Assembly (NCBI RefSeq): GCF_004362825.1
Contig: NZ_SNXZ01000002.1
Span: 310,001 to 374,000, forward strand
Length of the DNA stretch: 64,000 nucleotides
Source: Labedaea rhizosphaerae
GTDB lineage: Bacteria; Actinomycetota; Actinomycetes; Mycobacteriales; Pseudonocardiaceae
Direction: 5' to 3'
Shown: piece by piece, positions 8,045 through 16,896 of the stretch
Position numbering within the stretch: the first letter of the stretch is position 1
Layout: every line of letters begins with the position of its first letter
Program-made: the position numbers and the translations under genes
Notes under the pieces: model-generated
Database searches by the model: none
The model's input: the letters and a program-made list of their open reading frames with translations, nothing else
Told to the model about the DNA's origin: nothing

Positions 8045-8788
8045 ATGTCCCCTGCACCCCTCAGCCGTCGCCAGTTGCTCGGCGGCGCCCTCGCCGTCGG
8101 CGCCGGCGCGCTGGCCGGCCCTTTGCTGCTGGCCGGAACCGCCAACGCCTACGGGTGGTCCCGCACGCTCGTGGAAGGTATGAGCGGCGCCGACGTCACC
8201 GAGCTGCAGATCCGCGTCGCCGGCTACCCGACCAGCACCGCGAGCCACACCAGACTCGCCGTCGACGGCAGCTTCGGGCCCGCGACCACCGCTGCCGTGA
8301 AACGCTTCCAGTCCGCCTACGGGCTCAGCGCCGACGGGCAGGTGGGACCGAACACGCAGAGCAAGCTCAACTCCCTCGAGTCCTCCGACGGCTCGACGCT
8401 GCACTTCAACTGGAGCGAGTTCACCGACCGGATCAGCGGCACGTTCTCCGGCGGCAAGGTCAGCGCGACCGCCGCCAAGGAGAACGCACGGCGGTGCATG
8501 TACAAACTCGAGGCGTTGCGGCTCAAGCTGGGCAACGTGCCGATCACCGTGAACTCCGGGTTCCGCAGCATCCAGCACAATTCCGACGTCGGTGGTGCCA
8601 GCGACAGCATGCACCTCTACGGCACCGCCGCCGACCTCGACGTGCCCGGAATCTCCAACCGCACCGTCTACCAGAAAGCCGAAACCTGCGGGTTCTCCGG
8701 CCTGGAAACCTACAACGAGGACCACCAGCACGTGGACAGCCGTGCCGACCTCGGCCGTGCGTGGTGGTGGGAGAACGGCACCATCTGA
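8045..8788 (+). CDS. Tat-exported peptidoglycan-binding M15 peptidase
   Basis: A 247-residue secreted protein. The N-terminus carries a twin-arginine signal (SRRQLLGGALAV, residues 7-18) with a cleavage site near 'ANA'. Residues ~40-110 form a PG_binding_1 domain ('GMSGADVTELQIRVAGY', 'VDGSFGPATTAAVKRFQ'). The C-terminal ~120 residues are an M15A-type zinc peptidase with ligands in 'SMHLYGTAADLD' and 'DHQHVDSR'. The layout matches the Streptomyces zinc D-Ala-D-Ala carboxypeptidase, though here the binding domain comes first. It should act in the cell wall. A good ribosome site (AGGAAGGA) precedes the ATG. It is followed by a bidirectional hairpin terminator. Confidence 0.9.
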   Translation: MSPAPLSRRQLLGGALAVGAGALAGPLLLAGTANAYGWSRTLVEGMSGADVTELQIRVAGYPTSTASHTRLAVDGSFGPATTAAVKRFQSAYGLSADGQVGPNTQSKLNSLESSDGSTLHFNWSEFTDRISGTFSGGKVSATAAKENARRCMYKLEALRLKLGNVPITVNSGFRSIQHNSDVGGASDSMHLYGTAADLDVPGISNRTVYQKAETCGFSGLETYNEDHQHVDSRADLGRAWWWENGTI

Positions 8789-8836
8789 TCGTTCCCGGCA
8801 GGTGCCGACCCGCATTTCGTGAAACAGCGCCGTTGA

Positions 8837-8874
8837 GCGGTGGTCTGCGGTTTCCGGAATCCGCAGGCCACCGC
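8837..8874. terminator. bidirectional hairpin terminator
   Basis: A 14-bp stem (8837-8850 with 8861-8874, one G-T pair) around a 10-nt loop. It sits between the stops of two convergent genes and can serve both. There is no T-tract, which is common in actinomycetes. Confidence 0.75.
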
Positions 8875-8886
8875 TTCGCTAAAGGG

Positions 8887-9408
8887 CTACGGCCTCGCGT
8901 GGTGGGCGCCGACCATCGAGGACGCCAGCGCGGCGGTCTTCATCGAGTCGAAGCGGTAGGTCCGCACCTCGGTCACCATGCGCAGGTAGCGGTACGACTG
9001 GGTCGCGGAGTTCGACACCACCGCGGTTCTGGCGCTCGTGCCGATCATCAGCAGATACCCCTCCCCCACCTTGCGGCCGTTGCCGTCGAGGAAGTCCACC
9101 CACAGTTGCTGCGACAGCGTGCCGGGCGGATTGACGTAGGCCACCTCGAGGTCGCCGACGCCTTCCTCACCCGCGCCGAGGTCGACGACCAGCTGCCGGC
9201 CGAACTGACCCTGCACCGTGGCGTACCGCCCGTCCGGGGCCCCCAGCATGGCAGCCGCGTCGGTGATCACGACGGTCGAATCCGGCGCGATGGCGTCGAG
9301 GTAGGGATCCGCGGTGCCGGCGAGCGCCGGTGACGCCGCCAACCCCCACCCGAGCACCACACCCACCACGACGGCGAAACCACGCACTGACAACGGAACT
9401 GAACGCAT
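8887..9408 (-). CDS. secreted protein of unknown function
   Basis: A 173-residue protein. The ATG at 9408 is chosen because it opens a good Sec signal peptide: a basic start, the hydrophobic run 'GFAVVVGVVLGWGLAASPA', and a likely cut at ALA-GT. The mature part is beta-rich and looks like a discoidin/sugar-binding type surface domain (e.g. 'QGQFGRQLVVDLGAGEEG', 'LRMVTEVRTYRFDSMKTAA'), but I do not recognise the family. It converges with the M15 peptidase gene, so a cell-envelope neighbourhood is possible. No partner gene is visible. Confidence 0.6.
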   Translation of the reverse strand: MRSVPLSVRGFAVVVGVVLGWGLAASPALAGTADPYLDAIAPDSTVVITDAAAMLGAPDGRYATVQGQFGRQLVVDLGAGEEGVGDLEVAYVNPPGTLSQQLWVDFLDGNGRKVGEGYLLMIGTSARTAVVSNSATQSYRYLRMVTEVRTYRFDSMKTAALASSMVGAHHARP

Positions 9409-9583
9409 CGTGTGAGTATCGGGTCGCTCGGGCCGCCAGCCGAGCCCATCCGGCGAACACGCACCAATCGGCCCAGCACGCACCCACCGGCATCGGCGGC
9501 ATCGCCCACCAACTGCTGTTGCCACCCCCGGCCACAGCCGGCCGCAACCGATCGTGCACCGCTCACCGACGCCACGAAGCGGC

Positions 9584-10120
9584 CTACTCGAGGCGGGTGA
9601 GGAGGCCTTCGTTCGCAAGCACGGTGTGCGCGTCGGGATCGGTGATCAGTCGCTCCGCCTTGTCCAGCACGTTCCAGCGGCCGGCGGTGGCCAGCAACTC
9701 GGTTCGGAACGCTTCCCACGACTCGTCTCGGCCGTCCCAGGTGACGTCCCTGCGCCTCAAGTCGGGTAGGAAGGCGCCGGCCCACCGGCGGTCCACGGAC
9801 TCCTCGCGCCAGCGGAGGTAATCATCGGCGAGGCGGTCGTGGGCCGCGAGTTGTTCGGCGACGGTGTCCATTCTGAGGTTGCTGTGAAAGCCGACGGCCG
9901 CCGCGTCCTGCAGCAGGGCGACAAAGGCGTTCACAAGTTCCGTGCTGGGGCCGTGCCTGGTCCAGGCGTCGGTGGCGGTGGCCCAGGTGACGAGATCGCC
10001 CCCGCAGTCATCCACCACGGCCTGGGACGTGCGCACCAGCGCCGCACACCAAGCCTCGAGGTCGGTGTCCCGAACCGGGAACGCCGTGATCAAGTCCATC
10101 ACGTCGTCGGAATCCGACAT
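9584..10120 (-). CDS. hypothetical soluble protein
   Basis: A 178-residue, mostly helical, acidic protein without signal peptide or membrane segment. I do not recognise a family. Trp is frequent ('WCAALV', 'LVTWATATDAWTR', 'WREESVDRRWAG', 'DVTWDGRDESWEAF'). A ribosome site (AAGGG) lies 7-8 nt before the ATG. It stands alone between the secreted-protein gene and a long intergenic stretch. Coding status is supported by start, ribosome site and strong third-position GC. Confidence 0.6.
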   Translation of the reverse strand: MSDSDDVMDLITAFPVRDTDLEAWCAALVRTSQAVVDDCGGDLVTWATATDAWTRHGPSTELVNAFVALLQDAAAVGFHSNLRMDTVAEQLAAHDRLADDYLRWREESVDRRWAGAFLPDLRRRDVTWDGRDESWEAFRTELLATAGRWNVLDKAERLITDPDAHTVLANEGLLTRLE

Positions 10121-10599
10121 CGTTCAGCCCTTCGCCGCAAACAGCACAACACCGCCAAAGGATATTGCCGGTGAATGCGATATCCACGTGCCGACCGGGC
10201 AACGCTGCCGTGCCCGAAAGGGTGACCGGACGAACTGCGCACCCTTGCCCCCAAGCGACTGTACGGATGGGCCAATCTCCACGTCTGCGATTGTCGAGGC
10301 AGGACAAGCCCCCACCGTGGTCCGAGCGCCATCCTGAAAGTGACACCACCCACTGCGGGTGATCACCAGCCACCGCCACCGACCACAGCCATTCCCCGAT
10401 CCGTGGCGCCGGTGTCCGCACACCCGGCCCCACGGACCCCGCCGTCAGGGCGGCGCCCGCACGCCGCCCTGACGGCATACCTCCAGTCGAGCCGTCGGAA
10501 CCGCCGACCGCCAACGCCGAACACCGCCAGTCACCGAACGCGGCTGGCGGTAGGTCATCGATCAGGACGTCGTGGACGAGGCTCCCGAGTGGCAGGTGA
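10121..10599. other. 479-nt intergenic region
   Basis: No supported gene on either strand: the open frames here have no ribosome site and no recognisable protein. It should hold the promoter of the minus-strand hypothetical gene (near 10121) and the end of the STAS transcript. The only clear structure is the hairpin at 10441-10476. Confidence 0.5.
10441..10476. terminator. perfect 15-bp hairpin, likely terminator of the STAS gene
   Basis: Stem 10441-10455 with 10462-10476, perfectly paired and very GC-rich, with a 6-nt loop. It lies 124 nt beyond the stop of the minus-strand STAS-like gene. No T-tract is present. Confidence 0.6.
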
Positions 10600-11040
10600 T
10601 CACTTCGCGCCGGCCCACCGGCGTCCTGTTGTGTCGACCACGACCACGTCGTCGGGCAGGTCGAAGGCGACGAGCGAGCCGAGGAGCATGGGGCGCACGC
10701 CGCACAGCGTGAAGGTCGTGCCGCTGCCGACGGTGCGGCGCAACAAGGTGACGAGAAGGATCAGTTGCGCCTGCGGCAACTCGGTGGCATCGGACAGGTC
10801 GATGATGAACTCGCCGGGTTCTTCGGCGCCGTCCGCACCACGGTGGGCGTCGATGGCCGCCCGCACCCTCCGTGCGATGGTCGACAGGTAGCGGCCCAGT
10901 TCTCTGGTGTCGTCCCGGGTGAGCCGGATCCGCAGCGTCGGACGAACGGGTTGGGACACGTCGTGTCGGGGCAGGGGCGGTGCTCCCGGGTTCTTCGTCG
11001 GCGCCAACCGGTCACGGGTATCGAGAGTGGTACGCATCAT
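10600..11040 (-). CDS. STAS-like protein without the usual phosphoacceptor serine
   Basis: A 146-residue protein. After a ~35-residue variable N-terminus, the rest resembles a STAS (anti-anti-sigma) fold: 'TLRIRLTRDDTRELGRYL', then 'FIIDLSDATELPQAQLILLV', 'GTTFTLCGVRPMLLGSL' and 'DDVVVVD'. Canonical STAS antagonists read D-S-S-G where this protein reads L-P-Q-A, so the phosphorylated serine is missing; a neighbouring Ser/Thr (in LSDAT) could substitute. Two ATGs in tandem follow an AGGAG site. A role in partner switching with the phosphatase/ATPase pair at 929-2632 is possible but unproven. STAS assignment is from pattern only. Confidence 0.6.
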   Translation of the reverse strand: MMRTTLDTRDRLAPTKNPGAPPLPRHDVSQPVRPTLRIRLTRDDTRELGRYLSTIARRVRAAIDAHRGADGAEEPGEFIIDLSDATELPQAQLILLVTLLRRTVGSGTTFTLCGVRPMLLGSLVAFDLPDDVVVVDTTGRRWAGAK

Positions 11041-11283
11041 TGTGCTCCTGAAATTGCAAAGCGCTGATTTTCCAAGGATGGGCCCGCGTCACCAGTTCTG
11101 CGGTGGATCGCTGGCCGGGAACGACTGCCGGCCCCATTCGTCGGGGAGGTCGGCGAGCCGGTCGTGATCGATTTCGGGTTGCGCGGTGGCTTCTACCAGT
11201 TGCGCTGGAACTGTGCGCGTGTCGACCATGTCACTTCCAGAGTTCGTAGGACTGTCCGATATCGCGGGCGATCGGCGCCGGTA

Positions 11284-11901
11284 TCAGGTGCCGGACCGCT
11301 TGCCCAGGAACTGCCGTCGAGACCACGTCGGCCGCAGCGACACCCGGGCTTTGCGGCGAAGCCGCCGCCGCTCTTCGACTTTGGTCATGGCGGAGCGGAC
11401 GCGATCGGGTGCTACCTGCCTCGGGCCCGAGGATTGCGTGGCGACTGCGACGGCGCCGAGCCGGACCATGCCGTTGCCCGCGGCCGGGCCGGCGCCGGCC
11501 GAACGTGCAAGCTGCGGCGCGACGAGCACCGGCACGTCGGTCAGACCGACGAGGCCGACGGCGGACCGCGCTCGGAGGAAGGCGCGGGAGCGGCCACGAC
11601 GGCGTGCGCCGACCACGATCATGAGCGCCTCTTCGGCCCGCGCGACCGCGGCCAGGCCCTCCGCGACATCGCCGCTCACTCCGCGCGCTTGCGCGCCCGA
11701 GTCCGGCACCTCCGCCGCGATGACGTCCGCGGCCACCCGCTCGGCCGCGTCGCCGCCCTCCGACGACCCGTCACGCACGTGCACGGCGATCAGCCGGGCG
11801 GACAAGCGTTCGGCCAGCACAGCCGCGACACGCACCGCCGACCGAGCACCCGACGAGCGGTCGATTCCGCAGACAATCGTCTTCACAGTGGCGTTCTCCA
11901 T
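11284..11901 (-). CDS. universal stress protein (UspA fold)
   Basis: A 205-residue protein. Residues 1-130 have the Usp pattern: first strand 'KTIVCGIDRSSGARSAVRVA' (named only in part), 'RLIAVHVRDGS', and the nucleotide-loop region 'MIVVGARRRGRSRAFLRARSA' followed by 'DVPVLVAP'. The ATP-loop spacing G-x2-G-x9-S is roughly kept but the loop is rich in Arg. A ~70-residue very basic tail after the Usp domain (ending in KRSGT) is unusual; it might bind nucleic acid or be a poorly conserved extension. It is a lone gene, and its function in stress survival is inferred from the family. Confidence 0.75.
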   Translation of the reverse strand: MENATVKTIVCGIDRSSGARSAVRVAAVLAERLSARLIAVHVRDGSSEGGDAAERVAADVIAAEVPDSGAQARGVSGDVAEGLAAVARAEEALMIVVGARRRGRSRAFLRARSAVGLVGLTDVPVLVAPQLARSAGAGPAAGNGMVRLGAVAVATQSSGPRQVAPDRVRSAMTKVEERRRLRRKARVSLRPTWSRRQFLGKRSGT

Positions 11902-12077
11902 TCGGTTCCACGATCAGGAAATGGCGTGATTCCCGCGTTGTCGCCGAATCACGCTGTCACCATCTACTATGCGTGAAATGCACGCCGTGCGCTTGTCCGT
12001 TCCCGACAACGAACAGAACTCCGTTTGTCGCAGCAGCACAGGTGGCGGGACTCACCCCTGGCGAATTCCGCAGGACG

Positions 12078-13640
12078 TCAGTTCTGGTCCGGTTTCGACG
12101 CGGCCGGTTGTGCGGATGGGCTGTCGAGGGCAGCGACCTCGATCGTCATCGCGAGGCGCTTGTCGGCGTCCTGCAGGTCCAACGCGGTGAGCTCGGTCAT
12201 CTTGCGCAGCCGGTAGCGGACGGTGTTCTCGTGGACGCCGAGTTGCCGCCCTGCTTCCCCGGTGTCTCCTTGGGCCCGCAACCAGGCGCGCAGTGTGGCG
12301 ACGTAATGGGTGCCGTGCTCGGCGTCGTGCCGCCGCAGTTCGGTCACCGGTCCCCGAGCCGGCGCGCGGCCCGATCGTGCGGCGGTGCGCAAGCGCTGGA
12401 GCAAGATCTGGTCCCACGACTCCTCGTAGGCCGGCGGGACGCTGCTCGAGTACCGGGTTTCGTGCAATGCCAGGCATTCGTCGGCCTCCTGGCGTGCCGC
12501 CGGGAGGCTGTCCGCTGCCGCCGGTGCGCTGATCCCGGCCATGACCGTCAGGTCGGCCGGCAGCGCGGCCCGCAGCGCGGTAACCCATGCGCGAGCGGCG
12601 GACGTGCCGTCCCCGGGAAGCACCGTATAGAGGGTGGTACCGGCCACCGCGCTGCGTCCGGGACGCGACCACCCGAAACCGGTGGTCGCCCGGTCGAAGG
12701 CCAGCAGCAGCGCGGCGTGCCGCTCCTGCTCGACGATGTCGACGCGGGAGGCGATGACGCGCATCGGTGCCTGGGGCAGGCCGAGCTTGCTCACCACGGT
12801 CGCGGCGTCCGCGGTGCCTTCCAGCAGTTGCAGGACAAGATCGGTCTCGACCTGGCGTTCGAGGTCCGCGCTGGCCCGGGACCGCAGCAGGTGCAGTGCG
12901 ACCGTGCGGGCCCCGTCGACCAGGGCTTGGCGCGCCGCCCCGTCCAGGGGCTGGGGGCACGTCACCCACACCGAGCCGAGCAGTTCCCGGCCCGCGCGGA
13001 CTGCCACCACCATGCGTCCGGTGAAGCCGTGCTCGGCGTCCTCGGTCACGAACAACGGCTCGTCCGACGACTCGAGATGGGCGCCCACCCCGCGCGCGGC
13101 GAAGAACGCACGCAACAACTCCGGCGCCTGGCGGCCAAGGATCGTCTCGGCCCGTGCCCGGTCGGCGTGCTGCTGTTGCCTGGAATAGGCCATGACCCGC
13201 GCGAGCCGGTCCTCGATGGTCACGGCGCCCCCGATGGCGTCGGCGAGGCTGTCGGCCAACGCGAACATGTCGGTCGGGCCCCGGCCGGACTCGGTTTCCC
13301 GGCCCTCGACCACCAGGCCGTACACGACCGCCGCCACCTCGCTCCAGGACACGGCCGGGTCGACGATGATCACGGCCACCGGATGCTCGTCGCCGGTCGG
13401 CTCCGCCGCGGCGTCATCGCGCACGAGCACCACGGCCGCGCGTGCGGCCTCGGCCCACCGCACCGCCTCGGCGACCGACCGCGCACCGATGGCAAGCAGC
13501 ACGTCACCGACCACCGTGCGCCCGGCTGTCTGCTCGTGCAGCACCACACTGCCCAGCTCGGTCGACCGCGGCACCGGACACCGCACCAACCGCAGCCCAT
13601 AGCCGCCGAGCACGTTGACCAGCCGGTCCAACCTGACCAT
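12078..13640 (-). CDS. PucR-family transcriptional regulator
   Basis: A 520-residue protein. The N-terminal ~150 residues match the PucR ligand domain (e.g. 'VVGDVLLAIGARSVAEAVRWA'). The middle holds a GAF/GGDEF-like area ('ALADSLADAIGGAVTIEDRL', 'TLYTVLPGDG'). The C-terminus is the HTH_30 helix-turn-helix 'AGRQLGVHENTVRYRLRKMTE' (shown to 20 or fewer), the signature of this family. The ATG at 13640 has GGGAGCGGGC upstream. PucR proteins control purine, amino-acid or proline catabolism. The divergent neighbour is a frameshifted DUF4386 gene, which gives no clue to a target. Confidence 0.88.
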   Translation of the reverse strand: MVRLDRLVNVLGGYGLRLVRCPVPRSTELGSVVLHEQTAGRTVVGDVLLAIGARSVAEAVRWAEAARAAVVLVRDDAAAEPTGDEHPVAVIIVDPAVSWSEVAAVVYGLVVEGRETESGRGPTDMFALADSLADAIGGAVTIEDRLARVMAYSRQQQHADRARAETILGRQAPELLRAFFAARGVGAHLESSDEPLFVTEDAEHGFTGRMVVAVRAGRELLGSVWVTCPQPLDGAARQALVDGARTVALHLLRSRASADLERQVETDLVLQLLEGTADAATVVSKLGLPQAPMRVIASRVDIVEQERHAALLLAFDRATTGFGWSRPGRSAVAGTTLYTVLPGDGTSAARAWVTALRAALPADLTVMAGISAPAAADSLPAARQEADECLALHETRYSSSVPPAYEESWDQILLQRLRTAARSGRAPARGPVTELRRHDAEHGTHYVATLRAWLRAQGDTGEAGRQLGVHENTVRYRLRKMTELTALDLQDADKRLAMTIEVAALDSPSAQPAASKPDQN

Positions 13641-13916
13641 GCCCGCTCCCACGCCGAGGCAGCCGATCCACCAGCCTAGCCATCCCCTGTCGCGAAATCC
13701 GGTGCGCGCAGAGGCGTCGTGCAGCAGCGGATGACGAACTCCTGAGGCGCCTGGGATCCAAATACCATTAGTTCCAGACTCGAACGCGCCTACTGTGCGG
13801 TCATCGGTGCAGCGGCCTCGGGGCCGGCCCTCCTGCTTCGCCCAGCGGCACAGGGGGACAGAACGATCAACACCATCGCGCAGGCACCAGGCACGGCAAG
13901 GGGCACAACGGATCCG

Positions 13917-14598
13917 ATGCGGCGCACCGCGCGCATTGCGGGCGCGTTGTACCTGATCACCTTCATCTCGATCCCCACCCTTTCGTTGTACAAACCGGTG
14001 AAGGACAACGCGGGACTTCGTGTTGGGCGTCGGCAGCCAGATCGGAGTGCTGTGGGGCGCGCTCACCGAGGTCATCGTCGCCTTGGCCGGCATCGGCACC
14101 GCCGTGGTGCTCTACCCGGTCGCCCGGCGGCAGAGCGAGCTCGCGGCCCGGGGGTTCGTCACCGTCCGGGTGCTCGAAGCCGCCATGACCTTCGTCGGCG
14201 TCGTCGCCCTCTTGTCGATCGTCAGCCTGCGGCACACCGCGACGACGGGCGGTGCCGATCCGGCCGCGCTGGTCACCACCGGGCACGCGCTCGTCGCGGT
14301 CTACAACGCGGAGTTCCTGCTCGGTCAGAGCCTGATGCCGCCGATCAGCGGACTGCTGCTGGGTTACGTGATGTACAAGTCCGGCCTGGTGCCACGACTG
14401 CTGCCCATCATCGGGCTCATCGGCGCCCCCTTGCTCCTCGCCTCCGACCTGGCGATCTTCTTCCAGCTCTACGCGCCGATCTCGCCGATCGCCGTCCTCG
14501 CCGCGCTGCCCATCGCCGCGTGGGGGTTCTCGCTCGGTGCGTGGATGCTCTTCAAGGGCTTCAAGCCGTCCTCGCCGCTGATGGTCGCCTCCCGGTGA
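13917..14598 (+). pseudogene. DUF4386 membrane protein with a +1 frameshift
   Basis: The sequence begins MRRTARIAGALYLITFISI in one frame and, after 'LYKPVKDNA', continues in the next frame as 'DFVLGVGSQIGVLWGALTE', running to 14598. One extra G in the GGG at about 14009-14012 joins the two halves; removing it gives a ~226-residue protein with six or so membrane helices, as expected for DUF4386. Helices include 'VIVALAGIGTAVVLYPVA', 'AAMTFVGVVALLSIVSL' and 'AVLAALPIAAWGFSLGAWML'. Either the gene is broken or the base is a sequencing error. The downstream SDR gene starts at or just after its stop and has a similar fault. Confidence 0.75.
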
Positions 14599-14615
14599 GC
14601 GGTGGCGCGGTCTCG

Positions 14616-15468
14616 ATGGCGGGAAAGACCGTGCTGATCACCGGGGCCAGCGGCGGCATCGGGAAGGCGACGGCCCTCGGCCTGGCCGCGATGGGCGCGC
14701 ACGTGGCCATCACCGGACGCGACCGCGGCCGCACCGGGGGCGCGGCCGACGACATCCGCGGCGCCGGTGGCGAAGTGGCGGTGTTCTTCGCCGATCTCCT
14801 CGCAGGCGCAGGTACGCCGGCTGGCCGAGCAGGCCCTGGCCCGCCTGCCGCGGATCGATGTGCTGATCAACAACGTCGGCGGGTACTGGAACACCCGCCA
14901 CGTCACCGTCGACGGGCTCGAACGCATCTTCGCCCTCGACCACCTGGTGCCGTTCCTGCTCACCAACCTGCTGCTCGACCGGATCACGCACAGCGCGCCG
15001 GCACGCGTGATCACCGTGTCCTCCAACGCACAGGCGATGGGGCGGATCAGGCTGGACGACCTGCAGGGCGCGTCGGCCTACTCCGGCGCCGAGGCCTACA
15101 ACCAGTCCAAGCTCGCGAACATCCTGTTCACCTACGAACTCGCCCGACGGCTGGCGGGTACCGCCGTCACCGCCAACGCGCTGCACCCCGGACTGGTCCA
15201 CACGTCCTTCGGCGCGGAGGACCCCGGCCGCACCCAGCGGTTGCTCGTGCCGGTGCTGCGCCCGTTCATGAAGTCCCCGGCCGGCGGCGCGGCCATGTCG
15301 ATCCGCCTGGCGGTGGCGCCGGAACTGCGGCACGTCAGCGGCCGCTACTTCGCCCGCGGCCGGCCCAAGCGATCGGCCAGGAGCAGTTACGACGAAACCC
15401 TCGCCGCGCGGTTGTGGCAAACCAGCGCCAACCTCGTCGGCCTGACCCTGGGACGCCGCCAGTCATAG
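14616..15468 (+). pseudogene. short-chain dehydrogenase (retinol-dehydrogenase-like) with a +1 frameshift
   Basis: The N-terminal half reads MAGKTVLITGASGGIGKATA (NAD(P)-binding TGxxxGIG), up to 'GEVAVFFADL'. The protein then continues one frame over as 'SQAQVRRLAEQALARLPRID', with 'LINNVGGYW', the catalytic 'YNQSKLAN' and 'LHPGLVHT', to 15468. One extra base in the CTCCTC run at about 14799-14803 accounts for the shift. Corrected, the enzyme would be about 283 residues with all SDR motifs intact. An in-frame GTG at 14595 overlaps the DUF4386 stop and is an alternative start. Like its neighbour, it may be real decay or a sequence error. Confidence 0.75.
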
Positions 15469-15570
15469 CCCGGAGAATCGGCCGGCGTGTCGAATCCGTG
15501 CGGTGTCGTTCGTAGCCATGGTGAACGGCCGCCCGCCAGGGGCGCTGTCCGACCGTGGGAGGCGCGACCG

Positions 15571-16380
15571 ATGCCGCACGCACAGGCCAAGATCCACCGC
15601 ATGTTCGAGCTCGTCGAGCCGATCGCCACCGTCACCTTCGCCGCAGGGCCGACCGAGGCGTTCGTCGCCCTCGGTATGCGCAACTACTGGGACGGGTATT
15701 TCGCCGGCCGGGCCGCGCCGCTGGGGCCGGCACCGGCCGAGGTGGTGCACGCGGTGTTCTACAACTTCGCCGACGGCGAGGTGGCACGCCACATCCCGTG
15801 GGTCTGGGGCAAGATCACCCCGCAGGAGGCCATCGCCGTGCGCGAGCGGGCCAGCGCCACCGAGCTGCGGCGGCGGATCGGGGAGCTCGCCGAGTCGCCT
15901 GAGCTCGTGCGAGCCGCCGACCTCGCCACCCGGGCCGCGACCAGCGCGCTGACCGAGGGCCGCCCGCTGTACGCCGGGCTCCGCACGATCGACGTGCCCA
16001 AGGACCCCGTGGCCCGGCTCTGGCACGCGGCGACGCTGCTGCGGGAGCACCGCGGGGACGGCCACAACGCCGTCCTCGTCGCCCACGGCATCAGCGGCAC
16101 CGAATCGCATGTCCTCATGGCGCTGGCGCTCGGGATGCGGGCGGAGGAGTTCGGCCGGATCCACCACCTGCCCGGCGCGCAGCTGGCCGCGGTCGTCGAC
16201 CGGCTGCGCGACCGCGGTCTCGTGGCCGCCGACGGCGGGTTCACCGACGCCGGCCGCGCGACCAAGCAGCGGATCGAGGTCCGCACCGACGAGCTGGCCG
16301 CGCCACCGTACGACGTGCTCAGCGCGGACGAGCTCGACGAGCTGGTCGCGACGCTCGAGCCGATCGCGGCGGCTGCGTAG
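15571..16380 (+). CDS. SCO6745-family protein (MarR-like C-terminus)
   Basis: A 269-residue protein found widely in actinomycetes but of unknown function. The N-terminal part 'MFELVEPIATVTFAAGPTEA' and 'YWDGYFAGRAAPLGPAPAEV' (quoted in part) are typical of the SCO6745 group. The C-terminal third looks like a MarR-type winged helix ('GTESHVLMALALGMRAEEF', 'VVDRLRDRGLVAADGGFTDAG'). The ATG at 15571 is preferred over an upstream frame extension because GGGAGG lies before it. It is convergent with the DUF6098 gene, 16 nt apart. The helical C-terminus may bind DNA or mediate dimerisation. Confidence 0.8.
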   Translation: MPHAQAKIHRMFELVEPIATVTFAAGPTEAFVALGMRNYWDGYFAGRAAPLGPAPAEVVHAVFYNFADGEVARHIPWVWGKITPQEAIAVRERASATELRRRIGELAESPELVRAADLATRAATSALTEGRPLYAGLRTIDVPKDPVARLWHAATLLREHRGDGHNAVLVAHGISGTESHVLMALALGMRAEEFGRIHHLPGAQLAAVVDRLRDRGLVAADGGFTDAGRATKQRIEVRTDELAAPPYDVLSADELDELVATLEPIAAAA

Positions 16381-16396
16381 CCCGACCGTGCCCGGA

Positions 16397-16846
16397 TCAC
16401 GAAGGGGTGCGGTCCAGCGGGCCCCAGTCCGCCCGGTGCTCGGTCAGGGTGGCGTCGACCTCGTCGAGCACGTCGGGGTGGATCCAGGCAACCGGCCGGC
16501 AGACCTCGATCAGGGGTTCGTTGTCCGGACCGCGCGCCACCTCGCGGCCCCGCGCCACCCACGGCCGCACGTCGGCACCGCGGATCTCCCGCAAATGCCG
16601 GTAGTCGTGCAGCCGCCGGGCCACCCACAACCGCAGCGACCGGTCGCCCCACCACTGCTCGACGCGCAGCGGATTGGCCGACAAGCCGGGCAGCGGCACG
16701 CCGGTCAGCTCGTCCCTGCTGCTCGTCTGCTCGTCCAGGGCCGGACCACGGGACCAGCGAACGTACAGGTTCGCACCGTTGTCGGCCTCAGTGACGAGCG
16801 TGACCAGCGCGTCCAGGCTGTGCAGTTCCGGCAGGGCATCGGTCAT
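16397..16846 (-). CDS. DUF6098-like protein
   Basis: A 149-residue protein with the motifs 'LYVRWSRGP', 'SSRDELTGVPLPGLSANPL' and 'RLWVARRLHDYRHLRE', which I recall from the actinobacterial DUF6098 family. 'RPWVARGREVARGPDNEPL' and 'RPVAWIHPDVL' follow. It is soluble, with no signal peptide. Function is unknown. The fixed Trp/Arg pattern suggests a small-molecule or nucleotide-binding fold, but that is a guess. Confidence 0.65.
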   Translation of the reverse strand: MTDALPELHSLDALVTLVTEADNGANLYVRWSRGPALDEQTSSRDELTGVPLPGLSANPLRVEQWWGDRSLRLWVARRLHDYRHLREIRGADVRPWVARGREVARGPDNEPLIEVCRPVAWIHPDVLDEVDATLTEHRADWGPLDRTPS

Positions 16847-16896
16847 GGCCGACGACTACCCCGATCGGTGGTGTCTTGCACGCGACAGCTCGTTCG

